A stretch of DNA of 64,000 nucleotides. Origin: Thermodesulfatator atlanticus DSM 21156 (GTDB lineage: Bacteria; Desulfobacterota; Thermodesulfobacteria; Thermodesulfobacteriales; Thermodesulfatatoraceae). Numbering within the stretch: position 1 is the first letter of the stretch; every line of letters begins with the position of its first letter. A program made the position numbers and the translations under genes. This document shows positions 8,888 through 17,648 of this stretch, piece by piece. The DNA is taken from assembly GCF_000421585.1 (NCBI RefSeq), contig NZ_ATXH01000010.1, positions 1-64,000 on the forward strand, given 5' to 3'. Below the pieces are notes generated by a model, which searched no databases, was not told the origin of the DNA, and saw only the letters and a program-made list of their open reading frames with translations.

Positions 8888-9904
8888 ATGAAATGCATAG
8901 CCATAACCATGATGTTTTTTTTAGGTCAACATTGCTCCTCGGGATTCGTTCCCATTTTTCGTTCTAAAAAATGGGAACGAATCCTTAAAAGCGTCGTTTG
9001 TTTAATACTTTTAGTATCAGCCTTTTCGGGCCTGGCCTGGGCTAAAAAGCCCCTGGTGGTAACAAGCATTTTCCCCTTGGCAGAGATGGCCAAGTTTGTC
9101 GGTGGCAACGAGATAAAAGTTCGTCTGCTTATGCCTCCTGGAGCAGATCCCCATTCCTGGGAGCCAACACCAAGGGATATTTTCGAGCTTAATAAAGCCT
9201 CTTTGCTCATCGCCGTGGGAGGAGGCCTTGAACCCTGGCTTGATGATGTTGTCGCAAGCCTAAAAAATGGCCGCTTAAAGCTCCTTTTCATGTATCAGGG
9301 CAAAGCCCCCCTTGAGCATCACGGGCATGAAAAAAACAAGCACCCCGAAGAAGAACTTGATCCCCACCTGTGGCTTGATTTTCCAAGAGATGCAGCCTTT
9401 GCCCGGAGAATTGCCAAAGAACTTGCCGAAATAGATCCTTCCAAACGGGAGATTTTTCTCAAGCGTGGTGAGGAGCTCTCTCAGAAGTTTTTGAAGCTTC
9501 ACCAGGCCTTTGGCGCAAATCTTGCCAAATGCTCTTTAAGGATAGTTCCCCTGGCAGGGCATCAGGCCTTTTCTTACTGGGAAAAAAATTACGGCTTAAA
9601 GTTTGTAGCGCTATCTGGCTTTTCTCCTGAAGCCGAGCCCACCCCGCGGGCCATCTCAAAAATGATCAAACTCATGAAGGATAAGAACTTAAAGGCCGTC
9701 TATTATAGTGAGCCCCGTCGTTTACGCTTTGCCAGACTTATTGCTCAGGAAACAGGGGCGCGGGTTTTTTATCTTTCTACCGGGGCAATTCTTACACGTA
9801 AAGAAATCTCAAAAGGAGTTTCTTTTTTTGAGCTTATGTGGCGCAACTTGCGCCATCTATGCGAAGGGCTTGACTGTCCCTGCGCAGTTTTTGGTCAAAA
9901 TTGA
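8888..9904 (+). CDS. ZnuA-like metal ABC transporter substrate-binding protein with palindrome-encoded N-region
   Basis: A 338-residue periplasmic metal-binding protein of the ZnuA/TroA cluster-9 family. The mature part starts near KKPLVVTSIFPLAEM. The metal ligands are expected in LMPPGADPHSWEP, in HLWLD after the short His-rich loop (HHGHEKNKH), in GHQAFSYW, and in the C-terminal acidic site. The ATG at 8888 follows GGTGAGG. The first 51 residues are odd: a hydrophobic start, then about 14 residues (GFVPIFRSKKWERI) encoded by a full palindromic repeat, then the real hydrophobic core of the signal peptide (SVVCLILLVSAFSGLAWA). No permease or ATPase gene is adjacent. Confidence 0.85.
   Translation: MKCIAITMMFFLGQHCSSGFVPIFRSKKWERILKSVVCLILLVSAFSGLAWAKKPLVVTSIFPLAEMAKFVGGNEIKVRLLMPPGADPHSWEPTPRDIFELNKASLLIAVGGGLEPWLDDVVASLKNGRLKLLFMYQGKAPLEHHGHEKNKHPEEELDPHLWLDFPRDAAFARRIAKELAEIDPSKREIFLKRGEELSQKFLKLHQAFGANLAKCSLRIVPLAGHQAFSYWEKNYGLKFVALSGFSPEAEPTPRAISKMIKLMKDKNLKAVYYSEPRRLRFARLIAQETGARVFYLSTGAILTRKEISKGVSFFELMWRNLRHLCEGLDCPCAVFGQN
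8942..8984. repeat. 43-bp palindromic repeat, copy inside the znuA-like gene
   Basis: GGATTCGTTCCCATTTTTCG, TTC, then TAAAAAATGGGAACGAATCC: full length, with the outer ends changed symmetrically to GGATTC/GAATCC. It is read through in frame in the signal-peptide region. Symmetric change of both ends suggests the pairing itself is maintained. Confidence 0.9.
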
Positions 9905-9914
9905 CCAAATTTTG
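9887..9914. terminator. possible AT-rich inverted repeat at the end of the znuA-like gene
   Basis: TTTTGGTCAA and TTGACCAAA form an inverted repeat around the stop codon, followed by TTTTG. It may act as a weak terminator or an operator for secDF. Confidence 0.35.
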
Positions 9915-9996
9915 TCTTTCTTGCTGGTTCTTCTTGCCAAGATTTGGTCTTTGAATTAAAAGCCAACCTAGTCCTGTGGTGAAAAAGGGGGAGAAT

Positions 9997-12585
9997 ATGT
10001 CGCGCATGCTCAAACTGAAAATTGCCGTACTTTTCATCCTTACGGTTCTTTCGGTGCTTTTCGTGCTTCCTTCGTTTTATCCGAACCTTCCTTCCTGGTA
10101 TTACAAATACGTCTATCCCTATCGTCTTAAGCTTGGGCTTGACCTCCAGGGTGGTATGCACCTTGTGCTTCAGGTTGACGTGGATAAAGCCATAGAAAAC
10201 GCCCTTAACGCCTCGGTAAAAGACCTGCAGCAGGTTTTAATCCGTAAAGGGATCCGCGCCACCGTTGCGGAAAGCAAAAACCCTAAAGAAGTTGTCTTGG
10301 TCTTTCCAAATAAAGACGCCCTGGCTCGGGCCAAAAAAATCATAAGTGATGAATTCAGCAGCTTAAAGATATTGCGCGAGGAAGAAGGAAAGTTCCCCCG
10401 TTTGGTGCTTACCCTTTCTGAAAAACAGGTTGCTTTTATTAAAGAACACGCTGTTGATCAGTCGCTTGAGATTATCCGAAACCGAATTGACCAGTTTGGC
10501 GTAACTGAGCCGGTAATTGTCAAAGAAGGCGAAAACAAAATCGTAGTAGAGCTTCCCGGGGTCAAAGACCCTGAAAGGGCCCTTAAGCTCATCGGTCAAA
10601 CGGCTCAGCTTGAGTTCAGGCTGGTGGACGATGAGGCTATGTCGCGTATTGATCTAGCTGGCCTTATCTCAAAGGCAATTGCTGAAGGGCGCTTAAAACC
10701 TGATGCCTCAAGAGAGGAAGTAAATAAAGTCCTAAGGCCTTACATTCCACCAGACACTGAGATTTATTTCCTGGTGGAAAAAGACCCTCAGACGGGCCGG
10801 GTGGTCAAAAGGCCGCTTCTACTTAAAAAGCAGGTCCTTCTTACGGGTGACATGATAAAAGACGCTCGTGTAAGGATAGGCGGTCCCTATAACGAACCTT
10901 ATGTTGCCCTTGAGTTTACCGACCGTGGGGCCCGTATTTTTGAGCGGGTTACTGGAGAAAACGTTGGCAAGCGTCTGGCCATTGTGCTTGATGGTGTAGT
11001 GCGTTCAGCGCCTGTGATTCGTGAAAAGATAGCCGGTGGTCAGGCACAAATCACTGGAGCCTTTACCTATGAAGAGGCCGCAGACCTTGCCATTGTGCTC
11101 CGTGCAGGTGCCCTTCCGGCACCGGTTAAAATCGTTCAGAATATCACCGTTGGGCCAAGCCTTGGGCACGACTCCATTAAGCGCGGCCTGATCTCTGGCC
11201 TGGTGGGTGCAGCCATTGTCCTGGTCTTCATGATTATTTATTACCGCTTTGCAGGGTTTATTGCAGACCTTGCCCTCCTTTTAAACGTACTCATGCTTCT
11301 TGCTGCCCTGTCGCTATTTCAAGCAACTCTTACCCTGCCAGGTATTGCAGGTATCATTTTGCTCGTGGGGATGGGGGTAGATTCAAACGTTCTTATATTT
11401 GAACGCATGAGAGAAGAACTCATGCTCGGGCGCTCACCGCGCTCAGCTATTTTTGCAGGCTATGATCATGCCTTCTGGACCATAGTTGACGCAAACGTTA
11501 CCACGCTAATTACGGCTCTTGCTCTTTTCCTCTTTGGTACCGGGCCTATTAAGGGCTTTGCGGTAACTCTTTCCACAGGTGTGGTGATAAACCTTTTCAC
11601 TTCGATTTTTGCCACGCGCACAGTTTATGAATTCCTTCTGGCCAAGGGCATAACCCCTAACATCAACTTCTTGTCTCTCATTGGCGAAACAAATTTTGAT
11701 TTTATGAAGTTCCGCATGCCTGCGGCTATCTTATCAGGGGTTTTGGTAGTGTTAGGCATTATTGGATTTATTCAGATTTCCCGTGGTGCGGCCAATCTTG
11801 GGGTAGATTTTAGTGGCGGGATCATGGCCTACTACCGTGCGGAAAAGCCTTTTAAGCTTGACCAGATTAGAAAGGCCTTAAAAGACGCCGGAATCAGAAG
11901 TTTTACCCTACAGGACGTAAAGGGAGAAAACCTTCTCATTATCAAGCTCCGTAAAAAGGCGGAAACCCTGGGAGATCTTGAAGCCAAAGTGCGGGAGGTG
12001 TTACAGAAAAACTTCCCGGAATGCAAGTTTAAGTTAGAAGCCAAAGAAGAAATAGGTTCTGCTATAAGCAAAGAGCTAAAAGAAAAGGCTCTCATTGCCA
12101 TAGGAGTCTCTTTCCTTGGTCTTTTGATTTACCTGGCCTTTCGTTTCAACCTTAACTTTGGCATTGGGGCAGCGCTGGCCACTTTTCATGATGTCCTGGC
12201 GGTGACCGGGCTTTTTTATGTGCTTAACCGTGAAGTTTCCTTGCTCTTTGTGACAGCGCTACTTACCATCGCCGGATACTCCCTTAACGATACCGTTGTT
12301 GTTTTTGACCGTATTCGCGAAAATATCAAAAAGCAAAAGGGCAAAATGAGTTTTCTTGAGATCATAAACAAGAGCATAAACGAAATGCTTTCCCGAACCC
12401 TGATAACAGTCGGTACTACCCTGGTGGTGGTGCTTTCAATTCTCTTCTTGGGTGGGGTAGTTTTAAGGGATTTTGCTCTGGCCCTAGCTCTAGGGATTGT
12501 CGTTGGTACGTACAGTTCCACTTTTGTGGCAAGCCCTATTGTTTACTGGCTCGAGAAAGGAAAAACCCCTGAGATAAAAGGCTAG
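9997..12585 (+). CDS. secDF: fused protein translocase subunit SecDF
   Basis: An 862-residue inner-membrane protein joining SecD and SecF in one chain; it uses the proton-motive force to pull secreted proteins through SecYEG. The SecD half (to about 545) has LGLDLQGGMHLVLQVD, the periplasmic P1 domain and LVGMGVDSNVLIFERMREE. The SecF half begins NFDFMKFR, with NLGVDFSGGI and SLNDTVVVFDRIREN. Twelve membrane segments are expected. The ATG at 9997 follows GGGGGAG; an upstream in-frame GTG at 9976 is less likely. Fusion is known in some bacteria, while most Gram-negatives have separate genes. yajC and secY are not adjacent. It ends at a strong bidirectional terminator. Confidence 0.95.
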   Translation: MSRMLKLKIAVLFILTVLSVLFVLPSFYPNLPSWYYKYVYPYRLKLGLDLQGGMHLVLQVDVDKAIENALNASVKDLQQVLIRKGIRATVAESKNPKEVVLVFPNKDALARAKKIISDEFSSLKILREEEGKFPRLVLTLSEKQVAFIKEHAVDQSLEIIRNRIDQFGVTEPVIVKEGENKIVVELPGVKDPERALKLIGQTAQLEFRLVDDEAMSRIDLAGLISKAIAEGRLKPDASREEVNKVLRPYIPPDTEIYFLVEKDPQTGRVVKRPLLLKKQVLLTGDMIKDARVRIGGPYNEPYVALEFTDRGARIFERVTGENVGKRLAIVLDGVVRSAPVIREKIAGGQAQITGAFTYEEAADLAIVLRAGALPAPVKIVQNITVGPSLGHDSIKRGLISGLVGAAIVLVFMIIYYRFAGFIADLALLLNVLMLLAALSLFQATLTLPGIAGIILLVGMGVDSNVLIFERMREELMLGRSPRSAIFAGYDHAFWTIVDANVTTLITALALFLFGTGPIKGFAVTLSTGVVINLFTSIFATRTVYEFLLAKGITPNINFLSLIGETNFDFMKFRMPAAILSGVLVVLGIIGFIQISRGAANLGVDFSGGIMAYYRAEKPFKLDQIRKALKDAGIRSFTLQDVKGENLLIIKLRKKAETLGDLEAKVREVLQKNFPECKFKLEAKEEIGSAISKELKEKALIAIGVSFLGLLIYLAFRFNLNFGIGAALATFHDVLAVTGLFYVLNREVSLLFVTALLTIAGYSLNDTVVVFDRIRENIKKQKGKMSFLEIINKSINEMLSRTLITVGTTLVVVLSILFLGGVVLRDFALALALGIVVGTYSSTFVASPIVYWLEKGKTPEIKG

Positions 12586-12624
12586 CTTACGGGCGGGAGA
12601 CCCCGCCCGTAAGTTCTATTTTTT
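12586..12624 (+). terminator. rho-independent terminator of secDF, shared with lon
   Basis: A 12-bp perfect stem CTTACGGGCGGG / CCCGCCCGTAAG with loop AGAC, followed by TTCTATTTTTT. It lies between two convergent genes and probably serves both, though the T-tract favours the plus strand. Confidence 0.93.
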
Positions 12625-15018
12625 CTCTTCTTCTTTGGCAAAAGTTCTGGCTAGGCGGGCCAACTCTCTTAATTTTTGATCCACGAGATAAAACACCGTG
12701 TCTTCAGGATAGGTGCCATCTGGTTTACGCTCCCCAGCGGGCTTTCCGGTTAGTATTTCAATGCCTTCTTCCACGCGTGAGATGGCCCAGATGTGGAACT
12801 TACCTTCACGAATGGCCTCAACGATTTCTTCCTCAAGCATGAGCTCTTTTACGTTTGCTTCCGGAATAATAACCCCCTGTTTCCCGGTAAGCCCTTTGGC
12901 CTTACAAACCTTGTAAAAGCCCTCTATCTTTTCGTTTATGCCGCCAACGGGCTGGATGTCTCCTTTTTGACTAACAGACCCCGTTACCGCAATGCCCTGA
13001 TAAATAGGGATGCCAGAGAGCGCAGATAGAAGAGCAAATAGCTCTGCGCTTGAAGCCGAGTCTCCTTCAACTATGCCATAGCTTTGTTCAAAGCAAAGGG
13101 TAGCGGTAAGGGTAAGGGGTTTGTCATAAACAAAGCGCTCTCGCAAAAATCCTGCTAGAATCATAACGCCTTTGGTGTGAATCTTCCCTGAAAGATCTGC
13201 TTCACGTTCAATATTGACCACACCTTCTTTGCCAAGAGAGATGTTTACCGTGATACGAGTTGGCCTGCCAAAGGAATAGTCTCCAAGATCATAGACGGAA
13301 AGGCCGTTTATGCTGCCACATTGAGTCCCATCAACTTGAATTTTCAGGAGGTCCTTTGCGATCATTTCCTGGATGCGTTCTTCGGGAAGGTTTGCCCGGT
13401 ATTCTCTTTCTTTAATCGCTTTTTGAATATGCTCCCTGGAGACAGAGTCTTTCTCTTCGCGCTTGGCCCAAAAAGAAGCTTCTTTTATGACGTCAAGGAT
13501 TATGGGAAGCTCAAGAGAGAGCTTATCCTGGCGGCCGGAAAGCTCACAGGAAAACTCAACCAGGCGGGCCAAGGCACCAGCCTCAAGGGGAAGGAGCTTT
13601 TCGCGTTTTACCATAGTGGCTACTGCGCGTAAGAATTGCTTGGTGCGGATTTCGTCCCGGTCAACCCAAATATCAAGGTGGGCCTTAATTTTAAACACCT
13701 CGCGAAACGTTTCATCATAAAGATAGAGCAAGTGGTAGATGAAGGGATCGCCCTGAAGGATTACCTTGGCGCGAAAGGGGATGGGCTCAGGTTTCAGGGT
13801 TTTGGTGGTAAAAAGGCCGATTTGTTCGGCCAGATCTTCAAGATAAATCTTGCGCGTTTTAATGGCCCTTTTCAGGTTTTCCCAGCTAAAAGGATATTTC
13901 AAGAGGTCAAGGGCACGCACAATGAGAAAGCCGCCGTTTGCCTTGTGAAGGCTCCCTGCTTTAAGCATGGTGAAATCGGTAACAAGGGCCCCGAATTGGG
14001 CCTTGCGTTCTATGGCACCGAAAAGATTGGTGTAGGTTGGGTTGGGCTCAAAGATGACAGGTGCGCCTTTTTTCTCTGAATTGTCCACAAAGACGTTTAC
14101 TTCATAGCGTGTGAACGAAGGTTGAGTGGGAGGCATGGGAAAAGGCATGGGGGGCTGAGGAGCAGACCTTTGGCGAAAATCATCCAGGTGTTTAATGATA
14201 TCTTCCTGGACCTCAAGCAGATAATCAACCACCCCGGAAATACCCGCATATTTTTCGCGAAGTTCTTGAATAAAACTCCCTACGATGTTTAAGGCCACTT
14301 CGCGGTCAAGTTCTTTAAGCTTCTTGCGGAGATCTTTTTCTAGCTGTTGGATACGCCTGGCTGTGGCGTTTAATTCTTTTTGTAGTTCTTCACTTTTGCG
14401 CTTAAGGGATTCTTTTACTTCTTCAGGCAGATTTTTCACATCTTCAGGGGTCATGGGGGTCCCGTCAGGCTTGGCGGGTATAATCATCATGCCAAATGGT
14501 TCTACGTTCAGGATAAAACCTTCCGCACGGACTTTTTGTTCTAATTCTTCGAAAATTTTGGCACGCGTAATGTTGAATTCTCGGATGATATTTTCTTTGC
14601 GGGTAATGTATGTTTCGCTTTCAAAGGCTTCAGGGATTTTTTGGCGCAGGTTTTCAATGAGATCGCCCATGTCTTTTTGGAGTTCGCGACCCTTGCCCGG
14701 CGGAAGTTCAATAGCTTTGGGAGTGTCAGGGTCTTTGAAGTTATAGACGTAGCACCAGTCAGAAGGGGTCGGGCGCTCTTTTGCTTGAAGCTCAACCAAA
14801 GACCGGGTGATAAAGCTTGTGCCAAGCTCAGGGGTACCGGCAACGTAAATGTGAAAATCAAGGTCTTCGAAATTAAGGCCAAAATCAAGGGCTCGTACAG
14901 CACGCTCCTGGGCCATGATCTGGTCTTCAAGTTCTTCTATTTCATCTGTTGATTGGAAGCCAAGGGTTTGAGGATCAATTACCAGACGAACTTCTTCAGG
15001 TTTAAGGGCTCTCGCCAT
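12616..15018 (-). CDS. Lon-like ATP-dependent protease (AAA_32 / Lon_C type)
   Basis: An 800-residue cytosolic protease of the LonB-like family. The AAA-type region (about residues 30-560) contains a coiled insertion at about 200-300 with a Pro-rich spacer (QPPMPFPMPPTQPS). The C-terminal Lon protease domain has the catalytic serine in GDSASSAELFALLSALS and the lysine in GGINEKIEGFY. The start at 15018 is set by GGAGGGAG; the TTG at 15033 lies inside that signal. The expected P-loop reads AGTPELGTSF, lacking the second glycine and the lysine or arginine of GxxGxG[K/R][ST], so nucleotide binding may be altered. It is convergent with secDF. Confidence 0.9.
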   Translation of the reverse strand: MARALKPEEVRLVIDPQTLGFQSTDEIEELEDQIMAQERAVRALDFGLNFEDLDFHIYVAGTPELGTSFITRSLVELQAKERPTPSDWCYVYNFKDPDTPKAIELPPGKGRELQKDMGDLIENLRQKIPEAFESETYITRKENIIREFNITRAKIFEELEQKVRAEGFILNVEPFGMMIIPAKPDGTPMTPEDVKNLPEEVKESLKRKSEELQKELNATARRIQQLEKDLRKKLKELDREVALNIVGSFIQELREKYAGISGVVDYLLEVQEDIIKHLDDFRQRSAPQPPMPFPMPPTQPSFTRYEVNVFVDNSEKKGAPVIFEPNPTYTNLFGAIERKAQFGALVTDFTMLKAGSLHKANGGFLIVRALDLLKYPFSWENLKRAIKTRKIYLEDLAEQIGLFTTKTLKPEPIPFRAKVILQGDPFIYHLLYLYDETFREVFKIKAHLDIWVDRDEIRTKQFLRAVATMVKREKLLPLEAGALARLVEFSCELSGRQDKLSLELPIILDVIKEASFWAKREEKDSVSREHIQKAIKEREYRANLPEERIQEMIAKDLLKIQVDGTQCGSINGLSVYDLGDYSFGRPTRITVNISLGKEGVVNIEREADLSGKIHTKGVMILAGFLRERFVYDKPLTLTATLCFEQSYGIVEGDSASSAELFALLSALSGIPIYQGIAVTGSVSQKGDIQPVGGINEKIEGFYKVCKAKGLTGKQGVIIPEANVKELMLEEEIVEAIREGKFHIWAISRVEEGIEILTGKPAGERKPDGTYPEDTVFYLVDQKLRELARLARTFAKEEEKK

Positions 15019-15092
15019 GTTCTCCCTCCGCAAGTGCGTTTAAGTTTTTCGTCATCCTATCATATACTTTGCTTTTTGGTTAAGCGGAAAAC

Positions 15093-15135
15093 GGATCCGT
15101 TCCCATTTTTCGGAGCCAAAAATAGAAACGGATCC
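15093..15135. repeat. 43-bp palindromic repeat
   Basis: GGATCCGTTCCCATTTTTCG at the left and AAAAATAGAAACGGATCC at the right, with loop bases changed. It lies upstream of the Lon-like gene and abuts the 70-bp tandem duplication. Confidence 0.88.
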
Positions 15136-15269
15136 TTGTATATTGAATCCATGGTAAGGTGTAAAACATGAAAAGAAAAAAGGCCGGTACAGATCGTACG
15201 GATCCTTGTATATTGAATCCATGGTAAGGTATAAAACATGAAAAGAAAAAAGCCGGGATAGATCGTAAG
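15131..15269. repeat. 70-bp tandem duplication (two copies)
   Basis: Two adjacent units (15131-15200 and 15201-15269) share GATCCTTGTATATTGAATCC, ATGGTAAGGT, TAAAACATGAAAAGAAAAAA and GATCGTA. They differ at a few positions and by a one-base indel. Each unit starts at a GGATCC, as if the palindrome end had been duplicated with its flank. The two units are in different reading frames, so the segment is not coding. Confidence 0.85.
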
Positions 15270-15302
15270 GATCCAGGTTACTGATCGCAGCCACAAAAAT
15301 GG

Positions 15303-16604
15303 CTATTTTTCAAAGCGAATTCTTACAGCATTGGCATGGGCAAAAAGCCCTTCTTTTTCAGCAAGCCTAACTACCGCCTCTTTTTCTTCTGTAAGGGCCT
15401 CCTGGGAATAGCCCACCACACTCAGGCGTTTTTGAAATACCTGGACCCCTAAAGCCTGGGCGTAGCGGGCACAGCCCATGGTAGGGAGCACGTGATTGGC
15501 TCCGGCAATGTAATCTCCCACGGCCTCAGGGGTAAAATGCCCAAGAAATACCGCACCAGCATGTTTTATCTTTCCAAGAAGACTCCAGGGCTCTTCTACA
15601 CAAAGCTCTAAGTGCTCAGGGGCAATACTGTTGGCAATGTTAGCTGCTTGCAAAAGATCATTAACTAATAAAATTGCCCCAAAATTATCAAGGGCCTTGA
15701 CAGCAATTTCTTTACGCGGAAGCTTTTTCAGCTGCTTTTTTATTTCCTTGGCGGTTTTTTCTGCAAGTTTTTTAGAAGTCGTAAGCATCACGGCGGTGGC
15801 AAGAGCATCATGCTCAGCCTGAGAAAGGAGATCTGCGGCAAGCCAGGCCGGGTTTGCCGCCTCATCGGCAATAATTAGGATCTCACTTGGCCCGGCAATC
15901 ATGTCAATGCCCACTTCCCCTGCAAGGATCTTTTTGGCTAAAGTGACGTAGATGTTTCCAGGGCCGCAAATCACATCCACCTTGGGGATAGTTTCCGTAC
16001 CATAAGCAAGGGCTGCAATGGCCCAGGCGCTTCCAATACGGTATATCCGGTCAACCCCCGCTTCCTTGGCTGCCACAAGAAGCGCAGGATGCAGCTTTCC
16101 GTTTTTCTGCGGAGGGGAGACCATAATAAGCTCGCTAACTCCTGCCACCTTAGCAGGCACGGCCCCCATGATTACCGTTGAAATAAGCGGGGTTTCGCCA
16201 CCCGTGCCCCCAGGCACATAAAGCCCTGCCCGCTCAACAGGACGCACCAGTTGCCCAACTACCGCGCCGTTTTCCCTGGCCTCAATCCAGGATTTTTCTT
16301 TCTGTTTTTCGTGAAAAGAGCGCACGTTAGAAATGGCAAGGTTGATAGCGGAAAGGATGTCTCTTTCTATTTGCTGGTAAGCAAGTTCGATTTCTTCCTG
16401 AGGGACTAGAAGATCATCTTTTTCAAAATCCGGGCAGTCAAACTTGCGGGTGTAAGAAATCAGGGCCTCATCGCCCTTTTCTTTGACCGCTGAAAGAATC
16501 TCGCGCACTCCTTCTTCAAAATGCGCGGGAAACTCCTGAAAACGATTGATTAGTCTGGCTAAAAACTCTTGGCCTTCTTTTTCTGCAACCGATAATATGC
16601 GCAT
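15303..16604 (-). CDS. hisD: histidinol dehydrogenase
   Basis: A 433-residue zinc enzyme catalysing the last two steps of histidine synthesis (L-histidinol to L-histidine with 2 NAD+). Seen are GLYVPGGTGGETPLISTVIM, GPGNIYVTLAKKILAGEVGI, DMIAGPSEILI and the zinc and substrate region LLSQAEHDALATAVMLTT. Length matches the family. GGGAGGT precedes the start and overlaps the end of the yjbQ gene, so fumB-yjbQ-hisD form one operon. No other his genes are nearby. Confidence 0.96.
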   Translation of the reverse strand: MRILSVAEKEGQEFLARLINRFQEFPAHFEEGVREILSAVKEKGDEALISYTRKFDCPDFEKDDLLVPQEEIELAYQQIERDILSAINLAISNVRSFHEKQKEKSWIEARENGAVVGQLVRPVERAGLYVPGGTGGETPLISTVIMGAVPAKVAGVSELIMVSPPQKNGKLHPALLVAAKEAGVDRIYRIGSAWAIAALAYGTETIPKVDVICGPGNIYVTLAKKILAGEVGIDMIAGPSEILIIADEAANPAWLAADLLSQAEHDALATAVMLTTSKKLAEKTAKEIKKQLKKLPRKEIAVKALDNFGAILLVNDLLQAANIANSIAPEHLELCVEEPWSLLGKIKHAGAVFLGHFTPEAVGDYIAGANHVLPTMGCARYAQALGVQVFQKRLSVVGYSQEALTEEKEAVVRLAEKEGLFAHANAVRIRFEK

Positions 16605-16605
16605 A

Positions 16606-17025
16606 TTACCTCCCGAGAACCTGAAAAATTATCCGCCTTCTGCGGGGCCGGTTATCAAAATCAAGAAGCACGATTTGCTGCCAGGTGCCAAGAAGCAAGC
16701 GCCCGTCTGCCACAGGTACCACCAGGCTTGGCTTCATAAGGGCCGCCCTCACGTGGGCAAAGCCGTTGCCATCACCCCAAGCCTTGTCATGTTCGTAAGG
16801 AATGTCCTGGGGAGCAATGGCCTCAAGGGCACGGCAAAGGTCTTTTAAAACTCCTGGTTCAAATTCAATAGTGGTCACCCCCGCTGTTGAGCCGGGCACG
16901 TGAACCATAACCTGCCCCTCAAGCAACCCTGTCTCCTTAAGGAAAGCTTCTACTCTGGGGGTGAGATCATGTATATCGCAAAATCCCTTGGTTTCTATTT
17001 GGATTTCCGTGGTTTTGATAATCAT
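16606..17025 (-). CDS. YjbQ/UPF0047 family protein
   Basis: A 139-residue protein of the YjbQ (UPF0047) family, a small trimeric beta-rich fold; some members show thiamin-phosphate-synthase activity in vitro, but the cellular role is unsettled. Typical signatures are VMVHVPGSTAGVTTIEFEPG, GNGFAHVRAALMKPSLVVPV and GTWQQIVLLDFDNRPRRRRI. It overlaps the fumarase-beta gene by four bases (ATGA), and hisD follows directly. Confidence 0.9.
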   Translation of the reverse strand: MIIKTTEIQIETKGFCDIHDLTPRVEAFLKETGLLEGQVMVHVPGSTAGVTTIEFEPGVLKDLCRALEAIAPQDIPYEHDKAWGDGNGFAHVRAALMKPSLVVPVADGRLLLGTWQQIVLLDFDNRPRRRRIIFQVLGR

Positions 17026-17594
17026 TTCCCTGCCTCTTTTAGAATCTTGCTCCAGGTCTTTTGGTTTTCTTCGTAAAAATCACGTCCTGAAAGATCATTT
17101 ACCACCACCGCTGGGAAGTCTTCTACTTTTAGCTCTAGAAGAGCCTCGGGCCCTAGCTCCTCAAAGGCAAGGACTCTTACTTCTTTAATGCAACGGGCAA
17201 GATAGGCCCCTGCCCCGCCAAATGTTGCCAGATAAAGGGCTTTGTGTTTAACTTGTGCCTCCCGCACGTAGGTGCCGCGCTTTCCCTTTCCCATGGTGGC
17301 GCACACCCCCTGGGCTAGCAATGCCGGAGTATAAGGGTCCATACGGTAAGAGGTGGTTGGGCCTGCGGACCCGATTACGTGGCCAGGGGGAGCAGGAGTC
17401 GGGCCTACGTAATAAATACATTGGCCGGCAAGGGAAACCGGAAGAGGTTTTCCTTGTTCAATCAGTTCGAGAAGTAAGCGGTGGGTTTGATCCCTTGCCG
17501 CAAGGAGAGTGCCGTTTATCTTTAAAAAATCACCAGCAGAAAAATTTGCCAAAACACTTTTATCTTTTAGCGGAAAACTTATTTTCTTGCTCAT
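17022..17594 (-). CDS. class I fumarate hydratase, beta (C-terminal) subunit
   Basis: A 190-residue protein matching the C-terminal half of iron-sulfur class I fumarases and tartrate dehydratase beta subunits (fumarate to malate). Diagnostic stretches are GQCIYYVGPTPAPPGHVIGS, AGPTTSYRMDPYTP, MGKGKRG and FGGAGAYLARCIK. The Fe-S alpha subunit, normally just upstream, is absent here, so it must be encoded elsewhere if the enzyme is active. First gene of the operon with yjbQ and hisD, divergent from der by 54 bp. Confidence 0.9.
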   Translation of the reverse strand: MSKKISFPLKDKSVLANFSAGDFLKINGTLLAARDQTHRLLLELIEQGKPLPVSLAGQCIYYVGPTPAPPGHVIGSAGPTTSYRMDPYTPALLAQGVCATMGKGKRGTYVREAQVKHKALYLATFGGAGAYLARCIKEVRVLAFEELGPEALLELKVEDFPAVVVNDLSGRDFYEENQKTWSKILKEAGK

Positions 17595-17648
17595 AGCTTG
17601 TCATTATAGCTAGCAGAAAAAGATAAGAAAATCATTCAGGAGAGGAAA

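Noticed and set aside
15052-15296. Open frames of 78-80 codons over the tandem duplication
   Set aside because: They arise from repeat sequence; the period of 70 is not a multiple of three and there is no ribosome-binding site.
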